Source: Rhizobium sp. NXC24 (GTDB lineage: Bacteria; Pseudomonadota; Alphaproteobacteria; Rhizobiales; Rhizobiaceae). From it: DNA of 64,000 bases. Under the pieces are notes generated by a model. It had not been told where the DNA came from. It made no database searches and worked only from the letters and a program-made list of their open reading frames with translations. A program made the position numbers and the translations under genes. The DNA lies in contig NZ_CP024311.1 of NCBI RefSeq assembly GCF_002944315.1, positions 2,084,501 to 2,148,500 on the forward strand, read 5' to 3'. Position 1 is the first letter of the stretch; every line of letters starts with the position of its first letter. Positions 55,290 to 64,000 of the stretch are shown here, one piece after another.

Positions 55290-56435
55290 TTATCTGAACC
55301 GCAGATTGGCCCGCGACAGCTCGCTGACGGAGGTGCATCCCATCAGCTTCATGTCGCGCTCGATCTCGGTGCGCAAATGCCGCAATGCGCGCTCCACACC
55401 TGCCTGACCGGCAGCGGCCAGCGGATAGAGGTAGAAGCGGCCGATACCGACAGCCTTGGCGCCGAGCGAGAGGGCCTTCAGCACATGTGTGCCGCGTTGG
55501 ATGCCGCCATCCATCATCACATCGATGCGGTCACCGACGGCATCAGCGATTTCCGCCAGTTGATCGAATGCCGAGCGCGAGCCGTCCAATTGCCGGCCGC
55601 CATGGTTCGAAAGCACGATGCCGGTACATCCGATGTCGACAGCACGCTTGGCATCCTCGACCGACATGATGCCCTTCAGGCAGAACTGTCCGTTCCAGTA
55701 CTTCACCATCTCGGCGACATCGTTCCAGTTCATCGACGGATCGAGCATTTCGGTGAAATACTTTCCGATCGACATAGCGCCGCCGCTCATGTCCACATGT
55801 TCATCAAGCTGCGGCAGACGGAATTTCTCGTGCGTGAGATAGTTGAGCGCCCAGGCCGGCTTAATGGCGAACTGGGTGACACCGGCCAGATTAAGCTTGA
55901 ACGGAATGGAGAACCCGGTGCGAAGATCGCGCTCGCGATTGCCGCCGGTAATGCTGTCGACCGTCAGCATCATCACATTGACGCCGGCTTCCTTCGCCCG
56001 CTCCATCATAGCCCGGTTCAGCCCGCGATCCCTGTGGAAATAGAACTGGTAGACCTGCGGGCCTGGATACTTCTTGCGGATTTCCTCAAGGCTGACGGTC
56101 CCGAGCGAGGAGACGCCGAACATGGTGCCGAGCGAGGATGCTGCAGCGGCCACTGCATTTTCGCCCTGGTGATGGAACAGCCGCTGCAACGCCGTCGGCG
56201 AGCAATAGAAGGGAGTTGCGAGCTTTTGTCCCATGACGGTGACAGACATGTCGATCTCGCTGACGCCGCGCAGGACGTTCGGAACGAGATCGCAGCTTTC
56301 GAAGCTTGACGTGTTACGCCGCAGCGTCACCTCATCGTCGGCGGCACCGTCGATATAGTTGAAGATCGGACCGGGAAGGCGCTTTTTCGCAAGGAGGCGA
56401 AAATCATGGAAGTTGTGGCATTCACGCAGACGCAT
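55290..56435 (-). CDS. FMN-dependent alpha-hydroxy-acid oxidase/dehydrogenase (LldD-like)
   Basis: 381-residue TIM-barrel flavoenzyme that oxidises L-lactate or a related 2-hydroxy acid. Visible: PGPIFNYIDGAADDEVTLRR, YQFYFHRDRGLNRAMMERAK, the active-site block VLSNHGGRQLDGSRSAFDQL (catalytic His and Arg) and the FMN phosphate site MMDGGIQRGTHVLKAL with GIGRFYLYPLAAAGQ. The substrate is not certain; LldD, glycolate oxidase and mandelate dehydrogenase share these motifs. ATG 56435 (MRLRECHN) is the start. Confidence 0.92.
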   Translation of the reverse strand: MRLRECHNFHDFRLLAKKRLPGPIFNYIDGAADDEVTLRRNTSSFESCDLVPNVLRGVSEIDMSVTVMGQKLATPFYCSPTALQRLFHHQGENAVAAAASSLGTMFGVSSLGTVSLEEIRKKYPGPQVYQFYFHRDRGLNRAMMERAKEAGVNVMMLTVDSITGGNRERDLRTGFSIPFKLNLAGVTQFAIKPAWALNYLTHEKFRLPQLDEHVDMSGGAMSIGKYFTEMLDPSMNWNDVAEMVKYWNGQFCLKGIMSVEDAKRAVDIGCTGIVLSNHGGRQLDGSRSAFDQLAEIADAVGDRIDVMMDGGIQRGTHVLKALSLGAKAVGIGRFYLYPLAAAGQAGVERALRHLRTEIERDMKLMGCTSVSELSRANLRFR

Positions 56436-56523
56436 GGCTTGCCTCGACAACGACACCGCAATCATTCTCAAAAGACATCAAACATCGACCTCCCAATATC
56501 CCGCCGCTCAGTCCGATCGTGAA

Positions 56524-56991
56524 CTACAGCCGATGCAAGCGTGCTTCCCACTTGTAAAGCACATCCGGCTCTTTCTCCTCATTGCCTGCTCCGTCAGACT
56601 CGTCAACCACGAAGAAGCCGTGCTTCTCATAAAAGCGGCGCGCGGGCTCATTTCTCTTGAATGTCCAGAGTGAGAGCACCGGATAGGTCGATTTGGCAAC
56701 ATCAAGTAGGCGGCTGCCGATACCATGCCGCTGCGCCTCGGGCAGAACATAGAGCTGATCGATCCAATCCTCGAGAAAGGCGATGACGCCGACGAGGCGA
56801 CCGCCCTCCTCCGCGCCCCAGATCTGGCAATCTTTGAAAACCACCGCGCTCCAGAAGCCGACATCCTCTTCCGGGGTATGAAGCCCGGCAAGCATCGGCA
56901 GCCGCTCATTGAAGGACGCGCGATGGACGGCCGCAGCCGCCGGCATGTCCGCGAGATCGAGTTTACGAAATGAAACTTTGTCAGTCATCAT
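56524..56991 (-). CDS. GNAT N-acetyltransferase
   Basis: 155-residue GNAT protein; acetyl-CoA loop LYVLPEAQRHGIGSRLLDVA, followed by LSLWTFKRNEPARRFYEKHG and a short acidic insertion DESDGAGNEEKEPD. Substrate unknown. The ATG at 56991 shares a base with the murI stop (TGATG), so it is translated with murI and may act in the same pathway or merely ride along. Confidence 0.88.
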   Translation of the reverse strand: MMTDKVSFRKLDLADMPAAAAVHRASFNERLPMLAGLHTPEEDVGFWSAVVFKDCQIWGAEEGGRLVGVIAFLEDWIDQLYVLPEAQRHGIGSRLLDVAKSTYPVLSLWTFKRNEPARRFYEKHGFFVVDESDGAGNEEKEPDVLYKWEARLHRL

Positions 56992-57791
56992 CAAGCCTTG
57001 AGCCCGAAACCCTGCATTAGCCGCCGAGTCGAAAAATCCGGCGTACCGGAAGTGAAGACGGCGAAATCGAAATTGTCCGGATGTACGGCATCGGCCACCA
57101 GCGGCACCAGGCTGCGGGCGCGGCGTGCGATCGCTTCCGCAGGATCGAGCCAATCGACCGGCCAGGGAGCCAACCGGCGAAAGACATTGGCCATGAAAGG
57201 ATAATGCGTGCAGGCGAGCACGACGATATCGGTCCTGCGTCCTTCCTTCTCCACGAAGCACTGAGCGATTTCGGAGAGGATGGCATCGTCCGAGACGGTA
57301 TCGCCGCGAATATAGGTTTCGGCCATGCGCGCCAGATTCTCGGAACCGACTAGGCGGACATGGCATTGGGTCGCAAAGGACTGGATGAGATCGCGCGTAT
57401 AGGCGCGTTTGACGGTGCCTGGCGTCGCCAGCACCGAAACCAGCCCAGAGCGCGTGCGCTCGGCAGCCGGCTTGATTGCCGGCACGGTGCCGACGAACGT
57501 CATCTGCGGAAAGGCGGCGCGCAGATCGGCGCCGGCGAGCGTGAAGGCCGTGTTGCAGGCGATGATGCAGACTTCGGGATCATGCTCGGTCAGCAGCTTC
57601 GCGAAAAGGCCGACAATGCGCTCCCGCAAAGCCTGTTCTTCCCAGCCGCCATAGGGAAAGCCGGCACTGTCGGCGACATAGATAAAGCCGCGCTCCGGCA
57701 TCAGCACGCGCGCCTCGCGCAGCACGGTCAGGCCGCCGATGCCCGAGTCGAACACCAGAATGGGTTTCAGCTCATTCGCCGTTGCTGTCAT
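56991..57791 (-). CDS. murI: Glutamate racemase
   Basis: Cofactor-independent racemase making D-glutamate for peptidoglycan. 266 residues; the two catalytic cysteines are in [17 protein letters not shown] and [16 protein letters not shown]-terminal [20 protein letters not shown]. Its 5' end overlaps the trmJ 3' end by 20 bases and its stop overlaps the GNAT start, so the three form one tightly packed unit. Confidence 0.96.
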   Translation of the reverse strand: MTATANELKPILVFDSGIGGLTVLREARVLMPERGFIYVADSAGFPYGGWEEQALRERIVGLFAKLLTEHDPEVCIIACNTAFTLAGADLRAAFPQMTFVGTVPAIKPAAERTRSGLVSVLATPGTVKRAYTRDLIQSFATQCHVRLVGSENLARMAETYIRGDTVSDDAILSEIAQCFVEKEGRRTDIVVLACTHYPFMANVFRRLAPWPVDWLDPAEAIARRARSLVPLVADAVHPDNFDFAVFTSGTPDFSTRRLMQGFGLKA

Positions 57792-58614
57792 CGTTTGTGG
57801 TTTCCTTGGGCGCGGCAGGGGATCGGGGATGCGAGCCGCTGCCGCGCGGAGATTTGCGCGAGAAGCGGTCGAGGGATGAGATCACCCCGCGCAGGACGCT
57901 GATTTCCTGTTCCGTAAACGCCCGGCGCGAGAGGACCGCGCGCAGATTGTCGACCATTTTCGGCTTTTTCCCGGCAGGATGGAAATAGTTGCGTGCGTCC
58001 AGCGCTTCTTCGAGCTGATCGAACAGGCCGAAGAGCTGCTCCTTGGTGGAAGGCCTCTGTTCCATCGCCTGGAAGGGTACGGAGGCTAGATCCTCCATGC
58101 CGGATTTCATCCATTCGTAGGACATCAGCAGCACCGCCTGTGCGATGTTCAGCGAGGCGAAGGCGGGGTTGACGGGAAAGGTCACGATCTCGTCGGCGAG
58201 TGCCACTTCTTCGTTGGTCAAACCCCAGCGCTCGCGGCCGAAGAGAATGCCGGTACCCTCGCCGGCTGTGAATTTTGCCCGCAGCGTTTCGGCGGCGGCG
58301 ACGGGAGAACGCACGGGCTTATAGCCATCGCGTTCACGCGCGGTCGTTGCGTAGACGAAATTGAGATCCGCGATCGCCTGCTCCAGCGTGTCGTAGACTT
58401 TGGTTGCCTCGATGATGTGATCGGCCTTGGAGGCAGTCGCCTGCGCCCTCTCATTCGGCCAGCCGTCGCGCGGATTGACCAGGCGCAATTCTGCCAGGCC
58501 GAAATTTGCCATGGCGCGGGCCACCATGCCGATATTCTCGCCCATCTGCGGCTCGACCAGAATGATGGCCGGCCCTTCGGCCAGAAGTTGACGCTCGCTG
58601 TTGGTACCTGCCAT
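57772..58614 (-). CDS. trmJ: tRNA (cytidine/uridine-2'-O-)-methyltransferase, TrmJ type
   Basis: SPOUT methyltransferase predicted to modify position 32 of tRNA. 280 residues with [40 protein letters not shown], the knotted-fold motifs [20 protein letters not shown] and [20 protein letters not shown], and a C-terminal basic tail. TtcA thiolates the same position-32 nucleotide, and its gene is 6 kb away. ATG 58614 (MAGTNSER) chosen. Confidence 0.9.
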   Translation of the reverse strand: MAGTNSERQLLAEGPAIILVEPQMGENIGMVARAMANFGLAELRLVNPRDGWPNERAQATASKADHIIEATKVYDTLEQAIADLNFVYATTARERDGYKPVRSPVAAAETLRAKFTAGEGTGILFGRERWGLTNEEVALADEIVTFPVNPAFASLNIAQAVLLMSYEWMKSGMEDLASVPFQAMEQRPSTKEQLFGLFDQLEEALDARNYFHPAGKKPKMVDNLRAVLSRRAFTEQEISVLRGVISSLDRFSRKSPRGSGSHPRSPAAPKETTNDDSNGE

Positions 58615-58773
58615 GAACTCAAATCCCCATGCGGTAAGCATACCGCGCTAATGAGGGCCGGAATAGCGGCGCGGGCCTCAATCGGCAAGGGCGAAGTCGG
58701 TTGTCGGCATCGATCGGGCTATACCGGCAGGCCGCAAGACCGGCGAGATAAGAACCCGCCGGCCACGACCCGA

Positions 58774-59364
58774 TCACTGCTGCGGCTGATCCTGCTGCGG
58801 CGTCTGATCCGATGGCTGCTGTTGTTGCTGTTTGACGATGTCCTGCATGACCGATTTCAGCGAATTGGACTGGCCGCCGTCATCGACCGTGATGATGTCG
58901 TCGATCACGGGCTTTCCGGCCTCCTGGATGATTTCGAAGCGCACAGTGGTCGTTTTCTGATAGTCCGCATCCGTGCCCATGCAGACAGATTTCTTGAAGG
59001 TGGCAATCACCTCTGTCGTATCGCCCTTCGGCGGTTGCGGCGCGATATTCAGTTCCTGCAGCGGGCATGCATCCTGCCCGCCAACGATGACATCGTAATC
59101 GAAGGGCGAAATGCCATCTTCATCCGCGGCGGGGAACTGCGCCGCCGCCTGGTATTTCGCAACGAAATCCTTGCTGTAGATGTCCTTCAGCTTGCTATCG
59201 TCGAAAATATCCTGCCAATCGCTGTCACCGCCCGCCCAATTGGAAACGGTCGCGTCCATCACCGTCTTGACCGGCGCCATCACGTCGGCCGCCCCGGCCG
59301 AGCTGGCGCCCAGCGAGAGCGGAAGGAAAACGGCGAAAAGCGCGGCAGCGGCAATTTTTTGCAT
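58774..59364 (-). CDS. Secreted unknown protein with Gln-rich tail
   Basis: 196 residues from ATG 59364. A signal peptide (KIAAAALFAVFLPLSLGASS, cleavage after AGA near residue 25) points to the periplasm. The mature domain contains WQDIFDDSKLKDIYSKDFVA and two cysteines (DACPLQ and SVCMGTD) that could form a disulfide, then VRFEIIQEAGKPVIDDIITV. The last 20 residues are low-complexity, rich in Q and P. No family recognised with confidence; the layout recalls DUF3828-type periplasmic proteins. Confidence 0.75.
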   Translation of the reverse strand: MQKIAAAALFAVFLPLSLGASSAGAADVMAPVKTVMDATVSNWAGGDSDWQDIFDDSKLKDIYSKDFVAKYQAAAQFPAADEDGISPFDYDVIVGGQDACPLQELNIAPQPPKGDTTEVIATFKKSVCMGTDADYQKTTTVRFEIIQEAGKPVIDDIITVDDGGQSNSLKSVMQDIVKQQQQQPSDQTPQQDQPQQ

Positions 59365-59599
59365 GATAAAAATCCGTGATGATCGGCGAAGCATTCGCGC
59401 GACATTAGTCGCATCCGGCGCTTTGGCAATGGCTCGATCTTGAAAAGCATGCGTCTCGATGAAGGGGACGTGATCGGCAAAAACGCCGTTTCGGCGCCTC
59501 TATCGGCTTTGCGTTCGAGACTTGCGGTGCTATAGCCCTCGGGACTTCATATCACTCACAGGGACATCCGGTCCCCATCAGCTTAAACGAGGCAGAAGC

Positions 59600-60814
59600 A
59601 TGAAGAAGATCAAGGTCGCTAACCCGGTTGCCGATCTCGATGGCGACGAAATGACTCGCATCATCTGGCAGCTTATCAAAGAAAAACTGATCTTCCCCTA
59701 CCTCGATATTGATATCGACTATTACGACCTCTCGGTCGAAAACCGCGACGCCACCAATGATCAGGTGACCGTCGACGCCGCCAACGCCATCAAGAAGTAC
59801 GGCGTCGGCATCAAGTGCGCCACGATCACGCCGGATGAAGCCCGCGTGAAGGAATTCAACCTCAAGGAAATGTGGAAGAGCCCGAACGGCACGATCCGCA
59901 ACATCCTCGGCGGCGTCATCTTCCGCGAGCCGATCATCTGCAAGAACGTTCCGCGTCTGGTTCCGGGCTGGACGCAGCCGATCGTCGTCGGCCGTCACGC
60001 CTTCGGCGACCAGTATCGCGCCACCGACTTCAAATTCCCGGGCAAGGGCAAGCTGACCATCAAGTTCGTCGGCGAAGATGGCACGGTGATCGAAAAGGAA
60101 GTCTTCAACGCTCCTGGCGCCGGCGTTGCCATGGCCATGTACAACCTCGACGAATCGATCCGCGAATTTGCCCGCGCTTCGATGATGTACGGCCTGATGC
60201 GCAAGTGGCCGGTCTACCTGTCGACCAAGAACACCATCCTCAAGGCCTATGACGGCCGCTTCAAGGATATCTTCGAAGAAGTCTATCAGAACGAGTTCAA
60301 GGCGCAGTTCGACGAAGCCGGCATCACCTACGAACACCGCCTGATCGACGACATGGTCGCTTCCGCGCTGAAGTGGTCCGGCGGCTACGTCTGGGCCTGC
60401 AAGAACTACGACGGCGACGTTCAGTCCGACACGGTTGCCCAGGGCTTCGGCTCGCTCGGCCTGATGACCTCGGTTCTGCTGACACCGGACGGCAAAACGG
60501 TCGAAGCCGAAGCTGCTCACGGCACAGTCACCCGCCACTACCGCCAGCACCAGAAGGGCCAGGAAACCTCGACGAACTCGATCGCCTCGATCTTCGCCTG
60601 GACCCGCGGCCTCGCGCATCGCGCCAAGCTCGACGACAATGCCGAACTCGCGAAGTTCGCCGCGACGCTCGAAACCGTCTGCGTCGACACCGTCGAAGCC
60701 GGCTACATGACCAAGGACCTGGCACTGCTGATCGGCCCCGACCAGCCGTGGCTCTCCACCACCGCTTTCCTCGACAAGATCGACGAAAACCTCAAGAAGG
60801 CCATGGCTGCCTAA
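59600..60814 (+). CDS. icd: NADP-dependent isocitrate dehydrogenase
   Basis: TCA cycle enzyme converting isocitrate to 2-oxoglutarate. 404 residues, the eukaryote-like homodimeric class typical of alphaproteobacteria: [52 protein letters not shown] (substrate loop), [19 protein letters not shown] and the NADP region [23 protein letters not shown] 59600 with GAGGCAGAAGC upstream. A 5-bp hairpin GGGAC/GTCCC (59562-59576) lies in the leader. A terminator follows. Confidence 0.98.
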   Translation: MKKIKVANPVADLDGDEMTRIIWQLIKEKLIFPYLDIDIDYYDLSVENRDATNDQVTVDAANAIKKYGVGIKCATITPDEARVKEFNLKEMWKSPNGTIRNILGGVIFREPIICKNVPRLVPGWTQPIVVGRHAFGDQYRATDFKFPGKGKLTIKFVGEDGTVIEKEVFNAPGAGVAMAMYNLDESIREFARASMMYGLMRKWPVYLSTKNTILKAYDGRFKDIFEEVYQNEFKAQFDEAGITYEHRLIDDMVASALKWSGGYVWACKNYDGDVQSDTVAQGFGSLGLMTSVLLTPDGKTVEAEAAHGTVTRHYRQHQKGQETSTNSIASIFAWTRGLAHRAKLDDNAELAKFAATLETVCVDTVEAGYMTKDLALLIGPDQPWLSTTAFLDKIDENLKKAMAA

Positions 60815-60840
60815 GCCTCGCCGACTTCGAGACCTGCGGG

Positions 60841-60869
60841 AACCCGGCCTTGGTGCCGGGTTTTCTTTT
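60841..60869 (+). terminator. Terminator of icd
   Basis: AACCCGGC/GCCGGGTT stem, 6-base loop, TTTTCTTTT tail, 26 bases after the icd stop. Confidence 0.9.
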
Positions 60870-60932
60870 GCCCGAAATCTTGCCGCCTTGACCGACCGGC
60901 GGCTAGAATGCGCCCAACAAAGGGAGAGACAG

Positions 60933-61559
60933 ATGGCTGAAGAACTCGTTTTCTATACCAACCCGATGTCGCGCGGACGCATTGCCCGCTGGATGCTCGA
61001 GGAGATCGGCCAGCCCTACCGCACCGAATATCTCGACTTCGGCACGACGATGAAGGCGCACGAATACCTCTCAGTGAACCCTATGGGCAAGGTGCCTGCC
61101 ATCAAGCACGGCGATACCATCGTCACCGAATGCGCTGCCATCTGCGCCTATTTGGCCGAAACCTTTCCTGAAGTCGGTCTTGCGCCGACAGCAGCCGAAC
61201 GCGGCAATTACTTCCGCTGGATGTTCTTTGCTGCCGGCCCGATGGAGATGGCCGTGACCAACCGCGCGCTGGGCTTCGAAATCCCTCCCGAACGCCTGCG
61301 CATGGCGGGTTGCGGCAGTCTGGAACATGTCTTCGACACTCTGGAACAGGCGGTTAGCGCCTCACCCTTCATCGCTGGCGACCGTTTCACGGCCGCCGAC
61401 GTCTATGTCGGTTCGCATGTCGGCTGGGGCCTCAATTTCGGCACTATCGAGAAGCGTCAGGCTTTCATTGATTATTGGGGCCGCATCAGCGACCGCGACG
61501 CCTACCGCCGCGGCAACGAATTGGACAATGCGGCGATGCCAAAGCAAGCGAATGCTTGA
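60933..61559 (+). CDS. Glutathione S-transferase
   Basis: 208-residue soluble GST. N-terminal thioredoxin-like domain: LVFYTNPMSRGRIARWMLEE (Ser of the SRG motif as likely glutathione-activating residue), VPAIKHGDTIVTECAAICAY with the conserved cis-Pro and Glu-Cys; C-terminal helical domain with ITAADVY-type FIAGDRFTAADVYVGSHVGW. Detoxification of an unknown electrophile. ATG 60933 has AGGGAGAG eight bases upstream. It is convergent with the AraC-type gene. Confidence 0.93.
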   Translation: MAEELVFYTNPMSRGRIARWMLEEIGQPYRTEYLDFGTTMKAHEYLSVNPMGKVPAIKHGDTIVTECAAICAYLAETFPEVGLAPTAAERGNYFRWMFFAAGPMEMAVTNRALGFEIPPERLRMAGCGSLEHVFDTLEQAVSASPFIAGDRFTAADVYVGSHVGWGLNFGTIEKRQAFIDYWGRISDRDAYRRGNELDNAAMPKQANA

Positions 61560-61605
61560 AAAGACAATGGACTAGAGCCAACTTCTCATTCAGCACATCA
61601 TACGG

Positions 61606-62457
61606 TTATTGCAGCGGCATATGGATTTCCGTCAGCAACTCGGTCGGCGGCACATCGCGTGGATTGTTGAGATATTCTTCGAACATCACCGCATCGCGCA
61701 GTTGCCGGCCGGAGGCAGGAAGCCATTCGGCATAGAGCCACTGATAGGCCTTGTACATATCGGCATACGGCCCTTTGTGCCGTAACACAGCATACTCGCC
61801 ACCGTCGATTGTCCGCCGTTCCAAGGGCGCCTCGGCGGCAATATCGTCGCCAGCATTGACGCAGGCATAGGAGCGCAATTTGTCGACCGCGATCAGGTCG
61901 GGATCATCCAGATAGACGCCGATCATCCGCATATCGGGCCTGGCAAGACCGCGAGCGAAGATGGTGCCGAACAGAATTTCGAAAGCCTGGCCGATCTGCA
62001 TGTAGGAGCCGCGATGGGCGACACCGATAAGCGAAATCGGCGAGAGGATGCGAAGCGTAACGTCGAACATGACCGTGATCCTTCCTTGGGTACTGGGTTC
62101 GAAGATCGTGTGGCTTCCCTCATTCCGATATCGCGCCGGCGGGGTGCCGTAGACGGATTTGAAGATGCGGTTGAACGACTGGAGGTTGGGATAGCCCGAC
62201 CGCTTTGCAATGTCGTTGACAGATAGACGGGTGTTGACGAGATCGCCGGCGGCACGGTGCAGCCGCAGCCGCTTGACGGTCGCCGCCGCCGTCTCGCCAT
62301 AGATCGCCCGATAGATCCTGTGCCAATGATAGCTGGACACGCAGGCGATCTCGGCAAGCTTTTCCATATCGAGCTCGTCATCCAGATGCTCGTGGATATG
62401 GGCCGAAACCCGCCGCAGGCGGGTCTCGTAAAGCGCCCATGCCGTTCCGCCACTCAT
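61606..62457 (-). CDS. AraC-family regulator with GyrI-like effector domain
   Basis: 283-residue regulator. Unusually for AraC proteins the two-helix DNA-binding domain is N-terminal (about 15-115; DMEKLAEIACVSSYHWHRIY and DIAKRSGYPNLQSFNRIFKS). The C-terminal half from about 125 is a GyrI-like small-molecule-binding domain (VTLRILSPISLIGVAHRGSY and EYAVLRHKGPYADMYKAYQW). This is the Rob/BmrR-like layout seen in drug-responsive regulators. No obvious target is adjacent. Confidence 0.93.
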   Translation of the reverse strand: MSGGTAWALYETRLRRVSAHIHEHLDDELDMEKLAEIACVSSYHWHRIYRAIYGETAAATVKRLRLHRAAGDLVNTRLSVNDIAKRSGYPNLQSFNRIFKSVYGTPPARYRNEGSHTIFEPSTQGRITVMFDVTLRILSPISLIGVAHRGSYMQIGQAFEILFGTIFARGLARPDMRMIGVYLDDPDLIAVDKLRSYACVNAGDDIAAEAPLERRTIDGGEYAVLRHKGPYADMYKAYQWLYAEWLPASGRQLRDAVMFEEYLNNPRDVPPTELLTEIHMPLQ

Positions 62458-62532
62458 GTCAAACCCCTTGCAAATCGATCGGCCTCAAAAGACCATATCT
62501 CGATTTGACAAATCCTGCTGAGTTTGGCGGAC

Positions 62533-62569
62533 AAAACAAAAGCGGCGGGGCCATCAGCTCCCGCCGCTT
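62533..62569 (-). terminator. Terminator of alaS
   Basis: On the minus strand AAGCGGCGGG pairs with CCCGCCGCTT (10 bp) followed by TTGTTTTG, 23 bases after the alaS stop. Confidence 0.85.
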
Positions 62570-62592
62570 CTGATCAGTGTAATAAAAAACTC

Positions 62593-64000
62593 TTAGCCGG
62601 CGAGTGCGGCAGCAACTGCCTCAACCGCTTCATCAGCCTTGGCGCCATCCGGACCGCCGGCCTGGGCCATGTCGGGACGGCCGCCGCCGCCCTTGCCGCC
62701 GAGCGCGGCGGAGGCAATGCGGACGAGATCGACAGCGCTGAAGCGGCCGGTCAGGTCTTCCGTGACGGCAACGACGGCGCTGGCCTTGCCGTCTTCCGAA
62801 ACGCCGATTAGCGCCACGACGCCGGAACCGAGACTGGTTTTGCCGTCATCGGCAAGACCCTTGAGATCCTTCGGGTCGACGCCGGAAATGGCCTTGCCGA
62901 GGAACTTGACGCCATTGACGTCACGGACCGCATCGGCGGAACCGCCTTGGCCGCCGCCCATGGCGAGCTTGCGCTTGGCGTCAGCCAGTTCGCGCTCCAG
63001 CTTGCGACGCTCATCCATCAGCGCCTCGACGCGCGACACGACATCGCCCGGCTGCACCTTCAGCGTCGAGGCCAGCGTCTTCACGCGCTCATCCTGCTCG
63101 GTCAGATAGTCGCGAGCGGATTCGCCGGTCACCGCTTCGATACGGCGGACACCGGCGCCGACGGCACTTTCGCCAAGGACACGGATAAGGCCGATCTGGC
63201 CGGTGGCGGAGACATGTGTGCCGCCGCACAGTTCGACGGAATAGGGCTTGTCAGCCTTGGCACCGCGCACACCCTGCCCCATGGACACGACGCGGACTTC
63301 GTCGCCATACTTCTCGCCGAACAGCGCCATGGCGCCCTCGGCAATGGCGTCATCGACGCTCATCAGGCGGGTCGTGACCGGCGAGTTCTGCAGCACGATT
63401 TCGTTAGCCATATCCTCGACCACCTTCAGCTCTTCAGCCGACATCGGCTTCGGATGCGAAACGTCGAAACGCAGACGCTCGGGCGCCACCAGCGAACCCT
63501 TCTGCGCCACATGGGTGCCAAGTACCTCGCGCAACGCCTCATGCAGCAGATGGGTCGCGGAGTGGTTGGCGCGCAGGCGCGACCGCCTGTTGTGATCGAC
63601 CGTCAGCACGACGGCGTCGCCGATCTTGATCTTGCCTTCAGACACTTCCGAGCTATGAACGAAAAGGCCTTCGCCCTTCTTCTGCGTGTCGCTTACGGTG
63701 AGCTTGCCGTGGTCGCTAGAAACCACGCCGGTATCGCCCATCTGACCGCCGGATTCGCCGTAGAACGGCGTCTGGTTGACGATGATCTGCACCCTGTCGC
63801 CGGCAGATGCGCTGTCGACGGCAACACCGTCCTTGACGATTGCCTGGATAACGCCTTCAGCGGCCTCCGTGTCGTAGCCGAGGAATTCGGTGGCGCCGAA
63901 CTTTTCCTTGAGCTCGAACCAGATGGTTTCGGTTGCCTTGTCGCCGGAGCCAGCCCAATGCGAGCGGGCTTCGGCCTTCTGCCGTTCCATCGCGTCGGTG
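62593..64000 (-). CDS. alaS: Alanyl-tRNA synthetase, 5' end missing
   Basis: The window holds the C-terminal 468 or so residues of AlaRS (family about 880); the frame is open at base 64000. Present are the end of the tRNA-binding domain, the editing domain with its zinc ligands ([16 protein letters not shown]-x3-H, and [21 protein letters not shown]-x3-H), a coiled-coil segment ([20 protein letters not shown]) and the DHHA1 C-Ala domain ([31 protein letters not shown]). The aminoacylation domain lies outside the window. Confidence 0.97.
   Translation of the reverse strand, partial: TDAMERQKAEARSHWAGSGDKATETIWFELKEKFGATEFLGYDTEAAEGVIQAIVKDGVAVDSASAGDRVQIIVNQTPFYGESGGQMGDTGVVSSDHGKLTVSDTQKKGEGLFVHSSEVSEGKIKIGDAVVLTVDHNRRSRLRANHSATHLLHEALREVLGTHVAQKGSLVAPERLRFDVSHPKPMSAEELKVVEDMANEIVLQNSPVTTRLMSVDDAIAEGAMALFGEKYGDEVRVVSMGQGVRGAKADKPYSVELCGGTHVSATGQIGLIRVLGESAVGAGVRRIEAVTGESARDYLTEQDERVKTLASTLKVQPGDVVSRVEALMDERRKLERELADAKRKLAMGGGQGGSADAVRDVNGVKFLGKAISGVDPKDLKGLADDGKTSLGSGVVALIGVSEDGKASAVVAVTEDLTGRFSAVDLVRIASAALGGKGGGGRPDMAQAGGPDGAKADEAVEAVAAALAG

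Noticed and set aside
59552..60619. 355-codon open frame antisense to icd
   Set aside because: Same reason: icd is conserved along its whole length and the antisense frame has no recognisable feature.

Overview
The window looks like chromosomal DNA of a fast-growing rhizobium (Rhizobium/Agrobacterium group, Alphaproteobacteria). The basis is a GC-rich coding style, a seven-gene suf operon led by a second NifS-type cysteine desulfurase and preceded by matches to both the Irr (ICE) and RirA (IRO) operators, the separate PurS/PurQ/small-PurL purine enzymes, NADP isocitrate dehydrogenase of the alphaproteobacterial type, a PagL-like outer-membrane lipid A deacylase and DUF1127/MocR genes. Species cannot be fixed from sequence reading alone. 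I saw no rRNA, tRNA, CRISPR array, integrase, transposase or replication origin.

Layout. 1-2.8 kb: 3' part of gcvP, two hairpins, and an orphan addiction-module-type antidote. 2.8-10.1 kb: the minus-strand operon sufS2-sufB-sufC-sufD-sufS-sufT-sufA for Fe-S cluster assembly, with promoter and operators at 9996-10045. 10.1-21.7 kb: alpha/beta hydrolase, GNAT, tyrS, a 108-residue unknown, a 1139-residue AsmA/YhdP-like envelope protein, a bcp/ferritin-like pair, an M23 peptidase, a DEAD-box helicase and a Nudix hydrolase. 21.7-27.5 kb: a tight minus-strand operon for maturation of molybdenum hydroxylases (flavin reductase, CoxD-type MoxR ATPase, CoxE-type VWA protein, split XdhC, a MoeA-like/MobA-like fusion, TfoX-like protein), without any structural molybdenum enzyme nearby. 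27.6-31.4 kb: a lone LivJ-type binding protein, rpe, a small membrane protein and purB. 31.4-33.6 kb: small membrane proteins and an RBBP9-like hydrolase.

33.8-45.3 kb is the second purine block (purC-purS-purQ, then purL-bolA, then grxD), but it is interrupted. Between purQ and purL sit a lipoprotein, a thioredoxin with three N-terminal repeats in visibly lower-GC DNA, a DUF1127 protein, a divergent MocR regulator and pagL. Between bolA and its usual partner grxD sit two minus-strand membrane protein genes. 45.4-48.0 kb holds tandem Bcr/CflA exporters. 48.0-64 kb is a mostly minus-strand set of housekeeping and unknown genes: a class III cyclase with a duplicated membrane tail, two inositol-phosphatase-family paralogues, ttcA, glsA, rpsD, a HerA-like ATPase, an FMN hydroxy-acid oxidase, GNAT-murI-trmJ, a secreted unknown, icd, a GST, an AraC/GyrI-type regulator and the 3' part of alaS.

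There is no complete mobile island. The observations I rate highest are the repeat-thioredoxin fusion (36431-37357), a shared promoter-like element in front of purB and purC, the self-overlapping operator of the MocR gene, the cyclase with two WHG-type membrane repeats, and the molybdenum-maturation operon that ends in a TfoX-like gene.
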